A stretch of DNA of 47,996 nt, taken from the NCBI GenBank assembly GCA_035259205.1, contig DATFWO010000292.1:1-47996 (forward strand), given 5' to 3'. Source of the stretch: SG8-41 sp035259205. Its GTDB lineage: Bacteria > Pseudomonadota > Gammaproteobacteria > Burkholderiales > SG8-41. Position 1 is the first letter of the stretch, and each line of letters opens with the position of its first letter. Both the position numbers and the translations under genes were made by a program. The notes beneath the pieces are model-generated. The model saw nothing but the letters and a program-made list of their open reading frames with translations, was not told the DNA's origin and did not search any database. Below are positions 25,164-34,533 of the stretch, piece after piece.

Positions 25164-25193
25164 AAAAAGGCAGCCCGTCAGGCTGCCTTTTTT
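25164..25193. terminator. Bidirectional rho-independent terminator
   Basis: Stem GGCAGCC/GGCTGCC with loop CGTCA, preceded by AAAAA and followed by TTTTTT. It lies between the PEP-CTERM gene and the convergent pilin operon and can stop transcription from both sides. Confidence 0.92.
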
Positions 25194-25204
25194 GTTGGAG
25201 CTTC

Positions 25205-25942
25205 CTAAGGGAGCTTGCCGGCCGCTACCATGCGGTTGAAGAGTATGGCGGGCGACAGCCACGTCACGATGTCGTCGAACTCACCTCCCGTGCCTGGCGA
25301 CCCCGCTTCCTGCCCCACGCGACTGACGAACAAGGCCCCCCCCACGGTCGTATTCGTAAATTCGTCCGGGTAGTTCGACGGCCAGCCGGTTGTCGGGAGC
25401 GCATGCGCGACGCCGAAGTTGTCGATCGAGCCGTAGCCATTCCTGCCGTGCGAAAGGACAACCGCAGGGATGCTGCCGACAGTGGTGAGGTTGACGAGCG
25501 CTCCAGCCCCATCGCGCGTAGTAATGGTGATATCCGCCGCGGTGGTGAGGTTGAATGGCGCACCTGGTGCCGGTGAGCTGGACGCGAATGCCGGCGTGAC
25601 GCTGTAATGGAAGATGTGGCCCCAGGCATCCAGCTTCGACACCCCGAGCGTCGCCCATGGAATGAATCCGGTACGTTTGTTGCATGTACCGCCGCCAGCG
25701 CGGTCTTCCAGCCCGTTCGTTGCGCTTACCGCAGGACAGGGCAGATAGCCGTTGGCGATCGCAAAGCCAGTCAAGGCTTCCTTGATCTCGTCGAGCATTC
25801 TTTGCGTGTCGGAAATCTGGCGTTGATTCGCCTGAGTGGCGAGCGGCACGAGTATGCTCCCCAGCAGCAGCGTGATGATGAATACGGCCACCGCCATTTC
25901 GATGAGGGTGAATCCCCGATCGGCCGACGCGGGCGCGGTCAT
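25205..25942 (-). CDS. Prepilin-like protein (last gene of the pilus operon)
   Basis: A 245-residue protein with leader MTAPASADRG, then FTLIE (Glu5) and the hydrophobic helix AVAVFIITLLLGSILVPLA. The head contains NGYLPCPA, GFIPWATLGV, KLDAWGHIFHYSV and a C-terminal FDDIVTWLSP, a module shared with the preceding gene. The ATG at 25942 overlaps that gene's stop (ATGA). Heads of this type occur in minor pilins of betaproteobacterial MSHA-like clusters; the exact role (tip or initiation subunit) is unknown. Two other ATG codons just upstream are possible starts. Confidence 0.82.
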   Translation of the reverse strand: MTAPASADRGFTLIEMAVAVFIITLLLGSILVPLATQANQRQISDTQRMLDEIKEALTGFAIANGYLPCPAVSATNGLEDRAGGGTCNKRTGFIPWATLGVSKLDAWGHIFHYSVTPAFASSSPAPGAPFNLTTAADITITTRDGAGALVNLTTVGSIPAVVLSHGRNGYGSIDNFGVAHALPTTGWPSNYPDEFTNTTVGGALFVSRVGQEAGSPGTGGEFDDIVTWLSPAILFNRMVAAGKLP

Positions 25943-27276
25943 GGCAGGACGCCGCATGGAAAGCTGCTGCCGCATACCATCGCCATGCGATCGTTGCTGG
26001 TCGGGAAGCGCGAAGGCTTCACATAGTTTGCATCGCCGTCGGTATTGGCCGCGTCCTCCAGACATTGCCCGGCGGACGCGCAAGGGTGAACCTGGACGCT
26101 AAGCGCGCGCCCGGTGACGACCACGAGCACGCGGGCGTGGGTGGTAACCCCGGCCACGGTGAGCGGCTCGTCGGTGAGGGAAATGCCCAGTATTTTCAAG
26201 GTCGATGCCAGGGCTGCGTCCATCGGACTTCCCATGTTGCCCTGGAGGTCGCACAGGCTCTGGAGCTGGCCCTCCACCAGCGGGTCGAGCCCCAGTTGTG
26301 CGCATCCCTTGGATATTGCGTAGTGGGTGACCTGACTCCAGTTGTTAATGCCGAACCACGCCGGGAGCGTTCCCGCAGGCCAGTCGGCCTGGCCACACCC
26401 ACTGGGCGTGGTCGGGAATCGGCCTCGAAACAACCCGGAACTACAGCTGTAGGGAGCGACTGTGCCGTACGGATTGGCGTACGGATAGTAACCAATATTG
26501 TTCGGCGCGCCGCGATACTTTTCCAAAGCGGCGATGGCTTCCTTCGCGACGCGGACGATCACGACGTTGAACAGCGCATCGCTGGTGATCGCCAGGAGCT
26601 TGTCGTTGAAGGCCGCCGAAGGAAGACCGGTCGTGAACGTAATATCGGTCGGCGGCAAGCCATTGGCGTTTTCGCCTTCCAGATAATTTGCGGGGCATCG
26701 GTTGTTCAGGATGGTCGTGCCCGTCGTGCTGCAAAGTGAAGAAGCCGCAGTGCTGCGGTCCTGTGTGCCCAGCACGGGCCCAGGGGCAAAAATGATGGCG
26801 ATGACGTTGGCTGCGGGCGTTATGCCGGTGATGGCCAGCTGCCCGGCGGTGTCGCTGTTCAGCGGTGACGCCGAGCTATCGTCCCGGAAGTTGGGCGATA
26901 GCGCATACCAGAGCCGTTCGCCACTGCCGTCGCGCAGATCGGGCAGCCCCAACGTGCGCCAGGGCAGACGACCGAGGTATGCGGGGCATTGGTTCCCCGC
27001 GAACAACTCAGCCGACCCGTCGTCGTCTGTATCCGGGCACGGGAGACTCCCAGGAATGGTTTGATCGGCTGCCGCCCGCCCGATCAGCGCGTCTCTTGCC
27101 TGTTTCAGCGCGGCTGCGGTTTTCTTATCGCTCTCGATGGCGGTCTTCGCGGGCGTCACGAAGCTAAAGACGATCGCGCTGACTCCGACGCCGAGCAGAA
27201 GTACCGAGAGCAGCATTGCCTGTCCCCGCTGACCCGCCGCGCGCAGCGCATAGCTCGAGCGGTATGGGGCGCGCAT
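25939..27276 (-). CDS. Unusual pilin-like protein without a standard prepilin leader
   Basis: A 445-residue protein. After a basic N-terminus (MRAPYRSSYALRAAGQRGQ) it has one hydrophobic helix (AMLLSVLLLGVGVSAIVFSF) but no FTLIE site; the layout recalls PilX-type minor pilins. The head has GSLPCPDTDDDGSAE, GRLPWRTLGLPDLRDG and LWYALSPNF, matching the module of the following gene, then a long cysteine-containing extension. It starts 22 bases after mshK. Its length and missing leader suggest a tip or surface-exposed component. I do not recognise a named family. Confidence 0.7.
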   Translation of the reverse strand: MRAPYRSSYALRAAGQRGQAMLLSVLLLGVGVSAIVFSFVTPAKTAIESDKKTAAALKQARDALIGRAAADQTIPGSLPCPDTDDDGSAELFAGNQCPAYLGRLPWRTLGLPDLRDGSGERLWYALSPNFRDDSSASPLNSDTAGQLAITGITPAANVIAIIFAPGPVLGTQDRSTAASSLCSTTGTTILNNRCPANYLEGENANGLPPTDITFTTGLPSAAFNDKLLAITSDALFNVVIVRVAKEAIAALEKYRGAPNNIGYYPYANPYGTVAPYSCSSGLFRGRFPTTPSGCGQADWPAGTLPAWFGINNWSQVTHYAISKGCAQLGLDPLVEGQLQSLCDLQGNMGSPMDAALASTLKILGISLTDEPLTVAGVTTHARVLVVVTGRALSVQVHPCASAGQCLEDAANTDGDANYVKPSRFPTSNDRMAMVCGSSFPCGVLP

Positions 27277-27298
27277 GCGGGGTGTCTCTGTTTGGCGA

Positions 27299-27955
27299 TT
27301 ACTTGTACATCTGTGCCGGAGCTTGTCCCGGGAGCTGCGCCGGAGGCGCCTCCGACCTGGCGTTTGCAGTTTCTTCCAGCTTACGCAAGACCTTGTCCAC
27401 CCGATCTTCCCGGTCCTGGTCGTCCCTGCTGCGCTCGGAAGGTGACGGCGTGCCACTTTTCGCATCGGCCGCTGGTTTGCCTGCAGGAGTATCGATGGGC
27501 GTGGTCTCGGGCCTGGAGGCAGGCAAGGGGCGCCGCGAATAGCCTTCCTCGACGCTGCCGGAGAGAAGCTCCGCGCGCTGGCCGACTTTCAGATCCACGT
27601 TGCGTCCGGTCTGCGGTGAATGGAGAGTCACTCTGCCGTCGGGACGGACTGCGCTCAGAACAGCCCCGGAACCCTTGTCCTTCTCGTTGACGGCGCGGTT
27701 ATTGAGCCAGACAGTGGTCTTGCCGTCGCTGCGGCGGACGATCCCCCCGTAAGTAACGATTTCAGGCGCCGGTGGCGCCTCTACGGCCGGTTTTTCCTTT
27801 TCGGTATCGGGATTGCCCCGGGTTTTCTTGCTACGCGCGGTATCGAGCGCTTCGCGCTGATCTGGCGTATAGAACAGGCGACCGAGCGGTTCTGCCGGCG
27901 CCGGAGCGGACAGGGCAACCAGCGCGCAAGCAAGCACCAGGGGCAACAATCTCAC
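27299..27955 (-). CDS. mshK: MSHA biogenesis protein MshK-like
   Basis: About 218 residues. A signal peptide (VRLLPLVLACALVALSAPAPA) is followed by LGRLFYTPDQREALDTARSK, a motif typical of proteins at this position in MSHA clusters. IVTYGGIVRRSDGKTTVWLN then gives a small beta-domain like the periplasmic part of GspC. The C-terminal third is charged and Pro-rich. GTG 27955 gives a proper signal peptide; GTG 27991 would add 12 polar residues encoded by heptad repeat sequence. Confidence 0.75.
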   Translation of the reverse strand: MRLLPLVLACALVALSAPAPAEPLGRLFYTPDQREALDTARSKKTRGNPDTEKEKPAVEAPPAPEIVTYGGIVRRSDGKTTVWLNNRAVNEKDKGSGAVLSAVRPDGRVTLHSPQTGRNVDLKVGQRAELLSGSVEEGYSRRPLPASRPETTPIDTPAGKPAADAKSGTPSPSERSRDDQDREDRVDKVLRKLEETANARSEAPPAQLPGQAPAQMYK

Positions 27956-27987
27956 GTCACCACTTTGTCGCGCTTGTTGTCGAAGTG

Positions 27988-28008
27988 TCACAGTTCACCA
28001 CTCATGGT
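27988..28008. repeat. Heptad repeat patch at the mshJ-mshK junction
   Basis: Three 7-base units TCACAGT, TCACCAC, TCATGGT; the minus strand carries TGA in each. The mshJ stop codon is in the third unit. Confidence 0.65.
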
Positions 28009-28616
28009 TTCTTCGTCGCGCCCGTTGCGCCGACCGACGCCGTGATCCAGGCGAGCTCGCATTCGGCAGCGAGGTTGGGCTGGTAGCGGATCGCCCCGCT
28101 GTTCTCGACACGTTTCATGCTGCACTCGTCCACCGTGTATATTCCTGCACCCTGCCGCGCGAGAATGCTCAGGAACCGCATCAGATCTTGCTCGTGCAGC
28201 AGACGGAACCTGAGCCTCATCAACGACTGGTTCAGCTGAATCGGAGCGGGATTGAGATCGGCGGCATAAGGGTAGGGTTTTTGCGAGCCGATGTCGTAAT
28301 CCACCCCGAACAGATCGGCCTGTTGATTGGTGAGGCGCAGTCCATCGAGCCAGTTGATGCGTTGTTCTTCCCCGACGAATCCCCGGCGCTGCAGCTGCTG
28401 GTAGGTGCCGAGGTAGCGCACGATGAGGTCCTTCTCGTCGCCCGATTTCTGCAACCGTATGCGTGCGTCGCGCATCTGCCCCTGCTGCACGGCAAGCTGC
28501 CGGCGCGCCTCAACCTGCAGCTGGTCCGTGTAGTAGATGGCCGCCGCCGCAATCAAGAGCACCGCGACCAGCGCGAGCGATGGATTGCGGATGGCTTTGA
28601 GGTCGGCCTGCGTCAT
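28002..28616 (-). CDS. mshJ: MSHA biogenesis protein MshJ (PilO-like)
   Basis: A 204-residue bitopic inner-membrane protein resembling PilO/GspM of the pilus alignment complex. One membrane helix (LALVAVLLIAAAAIYY) is followed by a coiled coil (VEARRQLAVQQGQMRDARIRL) and a small periplasmic domain ending AECELAWITASV. The start overlaps the mshI stop (ATGA), consistent with a stable MshI-MshJ pair. Confidence 0.85.
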   Translation of the reverse strand: MTQADLKAIRNPSLALVAVLLIAAAAIYYTDQLQVEARRQLAVQQGQMRDARIRLQKSGDEKDLIVRYLGTYQQLQRRGFVGEEQRINWLDGLRLTNQQADLFGVDYDIGSQKPYPYAADLNPAPIQLNQSLMRLRFRLLHEQDLMRFLSILARQGAGIYTVDECSMKRVENSGAIRYQPNLAAECELAWITASVGATGATKKP

Positions 28617-30190
28617 GCGTTCGGCTTGAGGACCAACAGCAACTTGAACTCGGCCGTCGCGCTCTGGTCGGGACTGTCGAGCGTGTTACCGGCCAATGAC
28701 AGCGTGGGGTTCACGTTGAGCGGCAGCTTCACCACCCGCACCTCGGCCACCGCGGGTTCCTTGCCGAGCCGCGCGGCGAACGCGTTGATGTCTGCGATCG
28801 CCGCCCGGTAGTCGCCGCGGAACGGCCGGATCTCGCCCTCGATCAACGCGCTCTGCCGGCGAAACAGCGTCGGTGCGGTCGGCGATCCCGGCTGTGCCGG
28901 TGGCGGGGCTGGTCTTTCAGCCGCACCGCTGGAGCGCTCGGCTGTGATATCGGAAGTGCCGTACTTCCAGCCGAATTCCCTGACCACGATGTGCGGGCTG
29001 TCCTCCAGTGCCCGGCTTACCAGCGCCATCGCCATCTCGGGAGTCCGCACGCTTTCGCGCAGCTTCTGAGCGATCTCCACCGTCTTCCTCAAATTTTCGG
29101 CGGAGGTGGGCGCCGCGGGAAACTGGCGCGTTACTTCCTGGTAGCGGGCGGCGAGCTGCGCGGTCTGGTTCGAGGCCTCTTCGGTTTCACCCTGCAACGC
29201 GAACACGCGGTAAAGATTGGCGCCGGTCCAGAGTATGCCCGCGGCGGCAAGGGCGCCGCAGGCGGCGTAGATCGCCCGCCGGGCGCGATAGCGCTGGTAT
29301 CCGACCGTAAGTCCCGAGGGCGCGAGGTTGCTCGCCGGCGTCTTGAGTCCCAGCAGGTGCAGATAGAGCACGTGCGGCGAGCCGTCAAGCAGCGATTCGG
29401 CGATTCCCAGCCGCGCCGCGAGATCCCGCCGGCCGAGCCTGATGCATTCCAGGCTTGGATTCTCGCGCGCTATGCCCTGCGCAACTTCCGCAAGCTCGTC
29501 GGTGCGATCGAGCAGCACGACGGTGAGGTGCTCATCGAGCGTCAACGTACGCAGCGCGTGCAGGTACAGCCGGGTATTCGATATTTCTTCGCCAAAATAC
29601 CGGGCGCGATTCTCGACCTTGCTGCCCTCGCCCCGGGTGAGCCGCGAGAGGCGGAACTGCCGGTCGCGGAAGAACGTGAGCCGCAGGCCGACGCTGTGCT
29701 GCGCGACGACGAGAAGATTCGTGGAGGTGAGGTTGAGCTTTTCGGGCAGCGCCGCGCTCACCAGCGGCAGGAGATATAGTCCGGCGACCGGCAGCCCACG
29801 GGCGACGATTGCGTCCAGCCATACGCCGACCAGATCGGGATTGGTGAGCGCGGAAAACAGGTAACGGTCGTCGCGGCGCTTGCCGGTGTCCCGCCCCAGC
29901 CGCCACGCCGTGAGATAAGGCGTATTGCGGTAGTGCTGCCGCAACTTGCGCGCGGACATCTGCGCCCGGTCCGAGCCGTAGGCATGGGGCAGAGTTTCGA
30001 AGCGGTAATCTTCCTCGACTGCGTCGATCAGAATGTAGGCGGGAATGTCCGGCGTTGCGGCGAGATATTCCTTGAACGCGGCGTGGCCGGCGTCGTCGTT
30101 GGCGAACTCGTGGCAATCGACCAGGCGATTTCGCCACCGCGCCACCGTTGCGCCGTGCGCACCGACTCCTACCAGCAGCTTGTCAGCCAT
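28613..30190 (-). CDS. mshI: MSHA biogenesis protein MshI (PilM-PilN-like)
   Basis: A 525-residue protein. The N-terminal cytoplasmic part (about 1-280) resembles the actin-like PilM/GspL fold. One membrane helix (AIYAACGALAAAGILWTGANL, near residue 310) leads to a periplasmic PilN-like domain with a coiled coil (EEASNQTAQLAARYQEV). It is the inner-membrane platform linking the ATPase to the outer-membrane channel. The gap to mshG upstream contains an inverted pair of heptad arrays. Confidence 0.82.
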   Translation of the reverse strand: MADKLLVGVGAHGATVARWRNRLVDCHEFANDDAGHAAFKEYLAATPDIPAYILIDAVEEDYRFETLPHAYGSDRAQMSARKLRQHYRNTPYLTAWRLGRDTGKRRDDRYLFSALTNPDLVGVWLDAIVARGLPVAGLYLLPLVSAALPEKLNLTSTNLLVVAQHSVGLRLTFFRDRQFRLSRLTRGEGSKVENRARYFGEEISNTRLYLHALRTLTLDEHLTVVLLDRTDELAEVAQGIARENPSLECIRLGRRDLAARLGIAESLLDGSPHVLYLHLLGLKTPASNLAPSGLTVGYQRYRARRAIYAACGALAAAGILWTGANLYRVFALQGETEEASNQTAQLAARYQEVTRQFPAAPTSAENLRKTVEIAQKLRESVRTPEMAMALVSRALEDSPHIVVREFGWKYGTSDITAERSSGAAERPAPPPAQPGSPTAPTLFRRQSALIEGEIRPFRGDYRAAIADINAFAARLGKEPAVAEVRVVKLPLNVNPTLSLAGNTLDSPDQSATAEFKLLLVLKPNA

Positions 30191-30199
30191 CTAGAATCA

Positions 30200-30290
30200 C
30201 CAGTGACCATTGAGCTGTGACCAGTTGCCGGCAATTCTTCGGGCATCATATGGTTTTACCGCCAGCTGGTTACAGGTCATTCTTCACTAG
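30200..30290. repeat. Inverted pair of heptad arrays between mshG and mshI
   Basis: The left array reads CCAGTGA, CCATTGA, GCTGTGA, CCAGTTG (30200-30227). The right array reads CTGGTTA, CAGGTCA, TTCTTCA, CTAG (30266-30290) and ends at the mshG stop codon. The arrays are inverted around a spacer of about 38 bases, and about 21 of 29 positions can pair. Confidence 0.75.
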
Positions 30291-31498
30291 AACTTCATTT
30301 TACCCAAGATATCATATACCGGGCCAAGGACCGCCCAGATAACGAAGGCGATCATGCCCCCGAGGACCAGGGTAAGCACCGGCCCCAGCATCTTCATGCC
30401 TTTGTCGACGGATTCCCTCACGTCGCGGTTGTAGAAGTAGGTGACGTTGGCGAGCGCCACGTCCAGCGCCCCCGTGGTTTCGCCCACGCGCAGCATGCGG
30501 ATCACAAGGGGGGGGAACATGCCGAGGTTCTGGAACGTCTCGGTCAGACCTTCTCCCGCGGAAACCTGCTGCCCCGCGCGATTCAGACCGTCGGAGATCA
30601 CGCGGTTGCCGACCACTTCTTCGCTGGTCTTGATCGCGTCGAGCACCGTGATCCCGGAGCGGTACATCAGCGAGAACACGTTCGCGAACCGCGACATGAT
30701 GATCTTTTGCAGTATCGGCCCGATCACCGGGATATTCAGCTTGGCGTAGTCCCACATGTAGGCAATCTTGGAATTGCTCCGGACCAGGATCGTCAATACC
30801 ACTACGGCCACCACGGGAAGCGCAAGCAACGCCAGCCAGAAGTTGGCGAAGAACGCCGAGAGGGCGAGCAGCACTTTCGTCTGCGTCGGCAGCGCTATCC
30901 CCATCGTCTTGAAAAGCTGGGCGATTTGCGGCACCAGAAATACCAGCAAGGCGCCCAGCACGCCGAGCACGACCACCAGGGTCAGCAGGGGATACATCAG
31001 CAACCTGCGCGTCTGCGAGACGAGCTCGTCCTGCCACTTGATGGTTTCAGCCAGATTCTGGAATACCTGCGGCAGTTGGCCCGCCTGCTCGCCGGCCCTG
31101 ATGAGGCTCACGAACACGTTGTCGAAAACTTCCGGATGCCCCGCCAGGCACTGCGACAGCACCTTGCCGCCCTCCATATCCTCGGTCATCACCGTCAGCA
31201 CTTCGCGGAAGCGCGGGTTGTCCAGCGTATCGCGCATGTCGCGCAGTCCATCGATGAGGGGTATGCCCGAACGGACCATCTGCTCCATGTCGAAACAGAA
31301 GTTGACGAGGTCCTGACGGGTGACCTTGCCACCGGCGCCGAAGGCGGCGGGTGCCTGGCGATCGACCTCTTTGTAGGTGATGAGGTCGAGCCCCATGCGC
31401 CGCAGCCTCAGCTCGAGATCGACTTCGTTGACCGCGTCGAGCCCGCCGCGGGCCGGGCGGCCGGCCTTGTCTATCGCTTTGTACTGATAAGAAGCCAT
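30287..31498 (-). CDS. mshG: MSHA biogenesis protein MshG (GspF/PilC-like)
   Basis: Polytopic inner-membrane platform protein of 403 residues, the PilC/GspF equivalent. Two homologous GspF domains are visible: FCFDMEQMVRSGIPLIDGLRDM with LIRAGEQAGQLPQVFQNLAE, and FANVFSLMYRSGITVLDAIKTSEE with MLRVGETTGALDVAL. Each is followed by membrane helices. It begins 13 bases after mshE. Confidence 0.95.
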   Translation of the reverse strand: MASYQYKAIDKAGRPARGGLDAVNEVDLELRLRRMGLDLITYKEVDRQAPAAFGAGGKVTRQDLVNFCFDMEQMVRSGIPLIDGLRDMRDTLDNPRFREVLTVMTEDMEGGKVLSQCLAGHPEVFDNVFVSLIRAGEQAGQLPQVFQNLAETIKWQDELVSQTRRLLMYPLLTLVVVLGVLGALLVFLVPQIAQLFKTMGIALPTQTKVLLALSAFFANFWLALLALPVVAVVVLTILVRSNSKIAYMWDYAKLNIPVIGPILQKIIMSRFANVFSLMYRSGITVLDAIKTSEEVVGNRVISDGLNRAGQQVSAGEGLTETFQNLGMFPPLVIRMLRVGETTGALDVALANVTYFYNRDVRESVDKGMKMLGPVLTLVLGGMIAFVIWAVLGPVYDILGKMKF

Positions 31499-31511
31499 CC
31501 GGGGCGATCAT

Positions 31512-33215
31512 CTAACCGAAACGCCCGGTAAGGTCCACGGCGCGCGCCATCTCCGCGAGGCTTGTCGTGCCGTCCATCACGCGCTGCAGCCCTTCCTCAG
31601 CCAGCGACCGGAACCCCTTGGTGAGCGCGGCGGCGCGCAATTCCTTGGCGGTGGCGCGCCGCGCGACGAGCTCGTCGAGGTCGCCGTCCATGACCAGCAT
31701 CTCCATGATGGCCGTTCGGCCCCGGTAGCCCTTGCCGTCGCATTGTTTGCATCCCACCGGCCGATACACGTAGGAAATCCGGGGCGATGCGCTGCCGAAG
31801 AGCAGGCGCTCCTCCTTGGCCGGAGCATAGGCTTCCTTGCAGTGCGGGCAGAGCACGCGAACCAGTCGCTGCGCGATCACGCCGATGATGTTGCCCGCCA
31901 TGATGTCGGGCTGGATGCCGATGTCCGTCAGGCGCGGGAAGGCGCCGAGCGCGGAATTGGTGTGCAGCGTGGTGAACACCTGGTGCCCGGTCATCGCCGC
32001 GCGGAACGCCATCTCGGCAGTTTCCTTGTCGCGCACTTCGCCCACGAGGATGATGTCGGGGTCCTGGCGCATGATCGAGCGGATGCCGTCGGCGAAGTCC
32101 ATGCGCGCCACCTCGTTCACCGAAGTTTGCCGCATCAGGGTCAACGGATATTCGACCGGGTCCTCGAGCGTCATGATGTTGACTGTCTCGTCGTTCACCT
32201 GTGCGAGCAGCGAGTAGAGGGTCGTCGTCTTGCCGCTGCCGGTCGGCCCCGTGACGATCAGGATGCCCTCCGGCCGGGCGAGCATGAGGTCGAGCTTGGC
32301 GAGCGTCTCCTTGGCGAGATTCATCCGATCGAGGCTGATGATCGATTTCTCCCGATCGAGCACGCGCAGCACGATGTTCTCCCCGTAAATCGTCGGCTGC
32401 GTCGAGACGCGGAAATCCACCGGCCGCCCGTTCAGAGTCAGCGACAGACGTCCGTCCTGCGGGGAACGCGTTTCAGCGATGTTCATGGTGCTCACCACCT
32501 TGACCCGCACCGTGATACCCGGCATGTAGGTCTTGTGCAGGCTGCGCACGGTCTCCATTACGCCGTCGATCCGGTAGCGGATGCGCAGGAACGCGTACTC
32601 CGGCTCGAAGTGTATGTCGGAGGCGCCGCGCTTTACGGCGTCGACGAGCAGCGCGTTCACGAGCCGCACCATGGGCTGCGTGTACTCATCGCCCCCGACC
32701 TGCAGGCTCTCATAATCGATTTCTCCGGTTTCGATCTCCTTCAGGATACCGTCCACCGACAGCTCGTAGCCGTAGAACTGATCGATGTAGTCCCCGAGCT
32801 GCGCTTCGCTCGCGAGCAGTGTCTTGATCTCGACCTGCGAGCCGAGCATCGCGCGCAACTGGTCCATGGCGACCACGTTGAAGATTTCCGTCGTGGCAAT
32901 CGTCAATACGTGCTCGGCGGCGTCGTAGGCGATCGGCAACACGCGGTTGCGCCGCGCGAATTCCTGCGGCACGTGCCGTAGCGCCTCGGAGTCCGCCACG
33001 ACCTGGGCGAGGTCGATCGACTCCTGGCCGATGGTCCGCGCCATGATGTCGCGGATGGCGCTCTCGGTGACGAACCCGAGGCGCACCAGCAGGCGCCCGA
33101 TCGGTACGTTGTTATGGCGCTGTTCGGCGAGCGCGATGGAGAGCTGATCGGTGGTGATCAGCCCCTGCTGCACCAGCAGCTCCCCGAGTCGGAGTTTTTT
33201 GCGTTGCTCGGCCAA
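31512..33215 (-). CDS. mshE: MSHA pilus extension ATPase MshE (GspE/PilB-like)
   Basis: Cytoplasmic hexameric assembly ATPase of 567 residues. The N-terminal MshEN/GspE_N domain (LGELLVQQGLITTDQLSIAL, PIGRLLVRLGFVTESAI) is the region that binds c-di-GMP in Vibrio MshE. Walker A is TGPTGSGKTTT, followed by the Asp box, Walker B (DPDIILVGEVRDKETA) and His box. Four cysteines in CPHCKEAY and CKQCDGKGY bind zinc. The start is TTG 33215 with GAGG eight bases upstream. No PilT-like retraction ATPase is in the window. Confidence 0.95.
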   Translation of the reverse strand: MAEQRKKLRLGELLVQQGLITTDQLSIALAEQRHNNVPIGRLLVRLGFVTESAIRDIMARTIGQESIDLAQVVADSEALRHVPQEFARRNRVLPIAYDAAEHVLTIATTEIFNVVAMDQLRAMLGSQVEIKTLLASEAQLGDYIDQFYGYELSVDGILKEIETGEIDYESLQVGGDEYTQPMVRLVNALLVDAVKRGASDIHFEPEYAFLRIRYRIDGVMETVRSLHKTYMPGITVRVKVVSTMNIAETRSPQDGRLSLTLNGRPVDFRVSTQPTIYGENIVLRVLDREKSIISLDRMNLAKETLAKLDLMLARPEGILIVTGPTGSGKTTTLYSLLAQVNDETVNIMTLEDPVEYPLTLMRQTSVNEVARMDFADGIRSIMRQDPDIILVGEVRDKETAEMAFRAAMTGHQVFTTLHTNSALGAFPRLTDIGIQPDIMAGNIIGVIAQRLVRVLCPHCKEAYAPAKEERLLFGSASPRISYVYRPVGCKQCDGKGYRGRTAIMEMLVMDGDLDELVARRATAKELRAAALTKGFRSLAEEGLQRVMDGTTSLAEMARAVDLTGRFG

Positions 33216-33243
33216 CTTCTTAGCCTCTTGCTTGGGCAGGCGT

Positions 33244-34533
33244 TTATTCTACCTGCGAGGCGAGCTTGCTGACGCGCTCCTGGGCCTGTGCGAGATTGAA
33301 TTGCGCCTGCCGGGCGCCGGCGAGCTGGACTGCGCGACGATAGAAGCCCAGGGCGAGCTTGGGTTGGCTGACGTGCTCCAGGCCGACGGCGAGATTGTAG
33401 GCATAGTCGGGATTGCTGGGATCGAGGTGGAAAGCCTGGAAGTACGCCTGTTGCGCAGGCGCCCACTGGGATTGGTCGGCGTAGAGGTTGCCCAGCGTGA
33501 AATAGAGGAAGGGCGACGGCTCGCGAGCGATCAGCTGCTTGAGCCGCGTTTCCGCAGCGAGCGGATCGGCGCGTCCAAGCAACCCGATGAGCCCGGTCTG
33601 GGCAAGAGTATTTCGCGGCTCGAGCTCGAGCACCTGCAGGTAACGGCGGATCGCTTCGTCGCTCTTGCCTCCGACCGCCGCGATCGACGCCAGCCCGAGC
33701 AAAGCGTCGATATTGCGCGGCTCGGCGCGCAGCATCTGCTCATATGCCCGCTGCGCGGACTCGAAACGATTGGCCTGAAACGCCGCGTAGGCTTCGGTCA
33801 GCAGCGGATTCACCACCGGTGTCGCGTTGCCGCGGCTCACTACGATCGTGTTACGGGGAACCTGCGCGGCTTGCGGGGGTTGCGCGCGCTCTGGGGGCGG
33901 AGCCGCTGCCGGTTTCTCGCGGGCCGGCGCGGAAGTTGTTGGCGTCGCCGTGGGCGTTGTTGGTGTCGCTGTGGGAGCTGGCGGCGTCGCTGATTCGATG
34001 GCGGTCGGGTCCGGGAACAACGGAGCAGTCGCGGGCAGGGGTGTGGTCGCTGGAGCAGGCGCCGCTGCCGGCGGACCAGGGGCCGGTGCTTGTGCGAGCG
34101 GTGGGGGCGGCTTTCGCGGCGCAATGGGCGGCTGGGGGAGAAAGAGAGCCGGATGAAAAATCTGCAGATAGACGTACGTTCCGAATCCGATCGCTATGAG
34201 CACGGCGATCGTGGCGACAAGTAGCACGGGATGCTGGCGGAGGTAGATGACCGCACCGGCTTTGGGAGCGCTGGCGCTTGCCTGCAGCACCGTTGCCGCC
34301 TGCGCCTGCTCGCGCGAGGAGCTCCGGGCGGGTGTGCGCGACGCCGGAGTGCGTGTCTGCGTCGGCTCCGTCCGGGCGCTGCTCGCCGGCGCTTCGGCTG
34401 CGAGCGGTTCGAGCGTCAGCTCGTCCTTGGTTGGCGGGGCGGCCGTCGTTGCGACGGGCTCCGCCACGGGTTCGACGCGCGCGTCGACCCGGTCTTTCGC
34501 GGCCTTTTCCAAGGCCTTCATCAACAGGCTCAT
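33244..34533 (-). CDS. mshN: MSHA biogenesis protein MshN (TPR protein)
   Basis: A 429-residue bitopic protein. A short cytoplasmic N-terminus (MSLLMKALEKAAKDR) precedes one membrane helix (HPVLLVATIAVLIAIGFGTYVYL, near residue 120). A long Pro/Ala/Thr-rich linker (about 145-240) follows, then tetratricopeptide repeats (EAYAAFQANRFESAQRAYEQM; PNPDYAYNLA-like repeats). It overlaps mshL by four bases. MshN-type proteins are thought to aid secretin or pilus assembly in the periplasm. Confidence 0.85.
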   Translation of the reverse strand: MSLLMKALEKAAKDRVDARVEPVAEPVATTAAPPTKDELTLEPLAAEAPASSARTEPTQTRTPASRTPARSSSREQAQAATVLQASASAPKAGAVIYLRQHPVLLVATIAVLIAIGFGTYVYLQIFHPALFLPQPPIAPRKPPPPLAQAPAPGPPAAAPAPATTPLPATAPLFPDPTAIESATPPAPTATPTTPTATPTTSAPAREKPAAAPPPERAQPPQAAQVPRNTIVVSRGNATPVVNPLLTEAYAAFQANRFESAQRAYEQMLRAEPRNIDALLGLASIAAVGGKSDEAIRRYLQVLELEPRNTLAQTGLIGLLGRADPLAAETRLKQLIAREPSPFLYFTLGNLYADQSQWAPAQQAYFQAFHLDPSNPDYAYNLAVGLEHVSQPKLALGFYRRAVQLAGARQAQFNLAQAQERVSKLASQVE

